Origin: Bacteroidales bacterium 45-6
Lineage (GTDB): Bacteria > Bacteroidota > Bacteroidia > Bacteroidales > Dysgonomonadaceae
Direction of reading: 5' to 3'
Length of the DNA stretch: 14,955 bases
Assembly (NCBI GenBank): GCA_001897035.1
Contig: MKRS01000194.1
Span: 1 to 14,955 of the forward strand
Part shown: positions 13,834 through 14,955 of the stretch, piece by piece
Layout: every line of letters begins with the position of its first letter
Numbering within the stretch: the stretch's first letter is position 1
Position numbers and translations under genes: made by a program
The notes under the pieces: model-generated
Told to the model about the DNA's origin: nothing
What the model saw: only the letters and a program-made list of their open reading frames with translations
Database searches by the model: none

Positions 13834-14955
13834 GTGGTTAGTGAACTAATAATAGATGTACGGCCCGGCGAAGTCTCGATAGCTGTCCTTGAGGACAAGA
13901 AATTGGTTGAGCTTCAAAAAGAAGCTACGAACGAATCGTATGCGGTCGGAAACATCTATGTGGGCAAGGTTAAGAAACTTATGCCGGGTTTGAATGCCGC
14001 TTTCATTGATATAGGTTACAAAAAGGACGCTTTTCTTCACTATCTCGACCTCGGTCCTCATTTTAGTTCTTTCGACAAATTCTACAAGTTTGCCGTTTCC
14101 GAAAAGAAGAAGACGCCGCTGATAAGCAAAGCCAAGCTTTTGCCGGAAATAGACAAGGAAGGCAGCATCACCGACGTGCTGAAAGTCGGGCAAGAAATTC
14201 TGGTACAGATCGCCAAGGAACCTATCTCCACCAAAGGGCCGCGGCTCACGGCCGAACTCTCGTTCGCTGGCCGTTACCTGGTGCTGATACCCTTCAACGA
14301 CAAGGTGTCGATTTCCCAGAAAATCAAGTCTAAAGAAGAGCGGGCACGTCTTCGGCAACTGATCCAAAGCATCAAACCCAAGAACTTCGGCGTGATTGTA
14401 CGCACCGTAGCGGAAGGTAAAAAAGTGGTGGAACTCGATGCCGAATTGAAGGCTTTGCAACTAAAATGGGATGACAACATTCCCAAAATACAAAAGGAAA
14501 AAGTACCGTCCCTCATCGTAGAGGAAAGCAGCCGCACCCTGGCACTTCTCCGGGACGTATTCAATCCTTCGTTTCAGGAAATCCACATCAATGACAACAG
14601 TTCTTACAGTGCCATTAAGGAATACCTGAGGGTCATAGAACCCGAGAAAAAAGATATTGTTAAGCTTTACAATGGGGAATTGCCCATTTTCGACAACTTT
14701 TCGGTCACAAAGCAAGTCAAGGCACTTTTCGGCAAGACGGTTACTTTCCGTAATGGAGCTTACCTGATAATCGAGCACACAGAAGCCTTGCACGTAGTGG
14801 ATGTTAACAGCGGGAACAGGTCCAAGTCGGGTAATGGACAGGAAAATAATGCCTTCGAAGTGAATTCGGCTGCTGCGGAAGAAATAGCGCGCCAGCTTCG
14901 CTTGAGGGACATGGGTGGCATTATCGTGATTGACTTCATCGATATGACCGAAGGC
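13834..14955 (+). CDS. rng: ribonuclease E/G family endoribonuclease (3' end cut by window edge)
   Basis: 374 residues visible, open at the window edge. The start is taken as GTG 13834 (read MVSELIIDVRPGEVSIAVLEDKK), because no ATG is available in that stretch and other Bacteroidetes Rng proteins begin the same way. The S1 domain (about 35-130) carries a lysine-rich insertion (KFAVSEKKKTPLISKAK). PRLTAELSFAGRYLVLIPF (about 132-150) and the 5'-end sensor VIVRT (R190, T191) follow. The catalytic DNase I-like part has DVNSG (D323) and IVIDFIDM (D367 and D370), the expected metal-binding aspartates. The zinc-link and C-terminal parts lie outside the window. It processes rRNA and decays mRNA by single-strand cleavage. 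Two hairpins lie in the 165 nt between the preceding stop and this start; family members elsewhere regulate their own leader. Confidence 0.94.
   Translation, partial: MVSELIIDVRPGEVSIAVLEDKKLVELQKEATNESYAVGNIYVGKVKKLMPGLNAAFIDIGYKKDAFLHYLDLGPHFSSFDKFYKFAVSEKKKTPLISKAKLLPEIDKEGSITDVLKVGQEILVQIAKEPISTKGPRLTAELSFAGRYLVLIPFNDKVSISQKIKSKEERARLRQLIQSIKPKNFGVIVRTVAEGKKVVELDAELKALQLKWDDNIPKIQKEKVPSLIVEESSRTLALLRDVFNPSFQEIHINDNSSYSAIKEYLRVIEPEKKDIVKLYNGELPIFDNFSVTKQVKALFGKTVTFRNGAYLIIEHTEALHVVDVNSGNRSKSGNGQENNAFEVNSAAAEEIARQLRLRDMGGIIVIDFIDMTEG

Noticed and set aside
13846..14793. Minus-strand frames opposite the RNase E/G gene
   Set aside because: They are shadows; the plus strand carries the S1, sensor and DVNSG/IDFIDM motifs.

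Overview
The window looks like a chromosomal segment of a Bacteroidetes bacterium, most likely of the order Bacteroidales. Four things point there. Several genes have promoter elements of the Bacteroidetes type (a -7 box TAnnTTTG, with a TTTG-like -33 element in the best cases). Start codons lack a clear Shine-Dalgarno sequence. Several families are typical of the phylum (DUF3127, DUF3078, a HAD-hotdog fusion, a tiny AURKAIP1/COX24-type basic protein between HU and RNase E/G). The fumarate reductase/succinate dehydrogenase has the three-gene C-A-B order. The content is mostly core metabolism and information processing. I see no phage, transposon, CRISPR array, toxin-antitoxin or defence locus.

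Layout. 1-1815 (minus): an MsbA-like ABC exporter cut by the left edge. 2203-2574 (plus): a DUF3127 protein with an SSB-like acidic tail, facing the frd operon across two strong bidirectional terminators. 6319-2727 (minus): frdC-frdA-frdB, a menaquinone-linked fumarate reductase/succinate dehydrogenase. 6320-7086: a long AT-rich non-coding stretch holding divergent promoters. 7087-9495 (plus): a HAD phosphatase-hotdog thioesterase fusion of the menaquinone-pathway type, then an Old Yellow Enzyme-like oxidoreductase. 9850-9590 (minus): ribosomal protein L31 type B, sharing a bidirectional terminator with the preceding gene. 10144-12835 (plus): a lipoprotein lactonase of the YbhE/Pgl beta-propeller family and a DUF3078 outer-membrane protein. 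12962-13033 (plus): initiator tRNA-fMet with its own promoter and terminator. 13270-14955 (plus): HU, a 30-residue highly basic bS22/mS38-like protein, and RNase E/G running off the right edge.

Functional links. The fusion protein probably hydrolyses DHNA-CoA in menaquinone synthesis, and menaquinone is the redox partner of the adjacent frd complex, so the centre of the window reads as an anaerobic respiration neighbourhood. The right end is a translation/RNA neighbourhood: initiator tRNA, nucleoid protein, a small probable ribosomal protein and the main endoribonuclease. I found no clearly undescribed multi-gene system. The points most worth following up are the SSB-like tail of the DUF3127 protein, the 30-residue basic protein, the hairpins in front of the RNase gene, and the non-coding region between frdC and the fusion gene.
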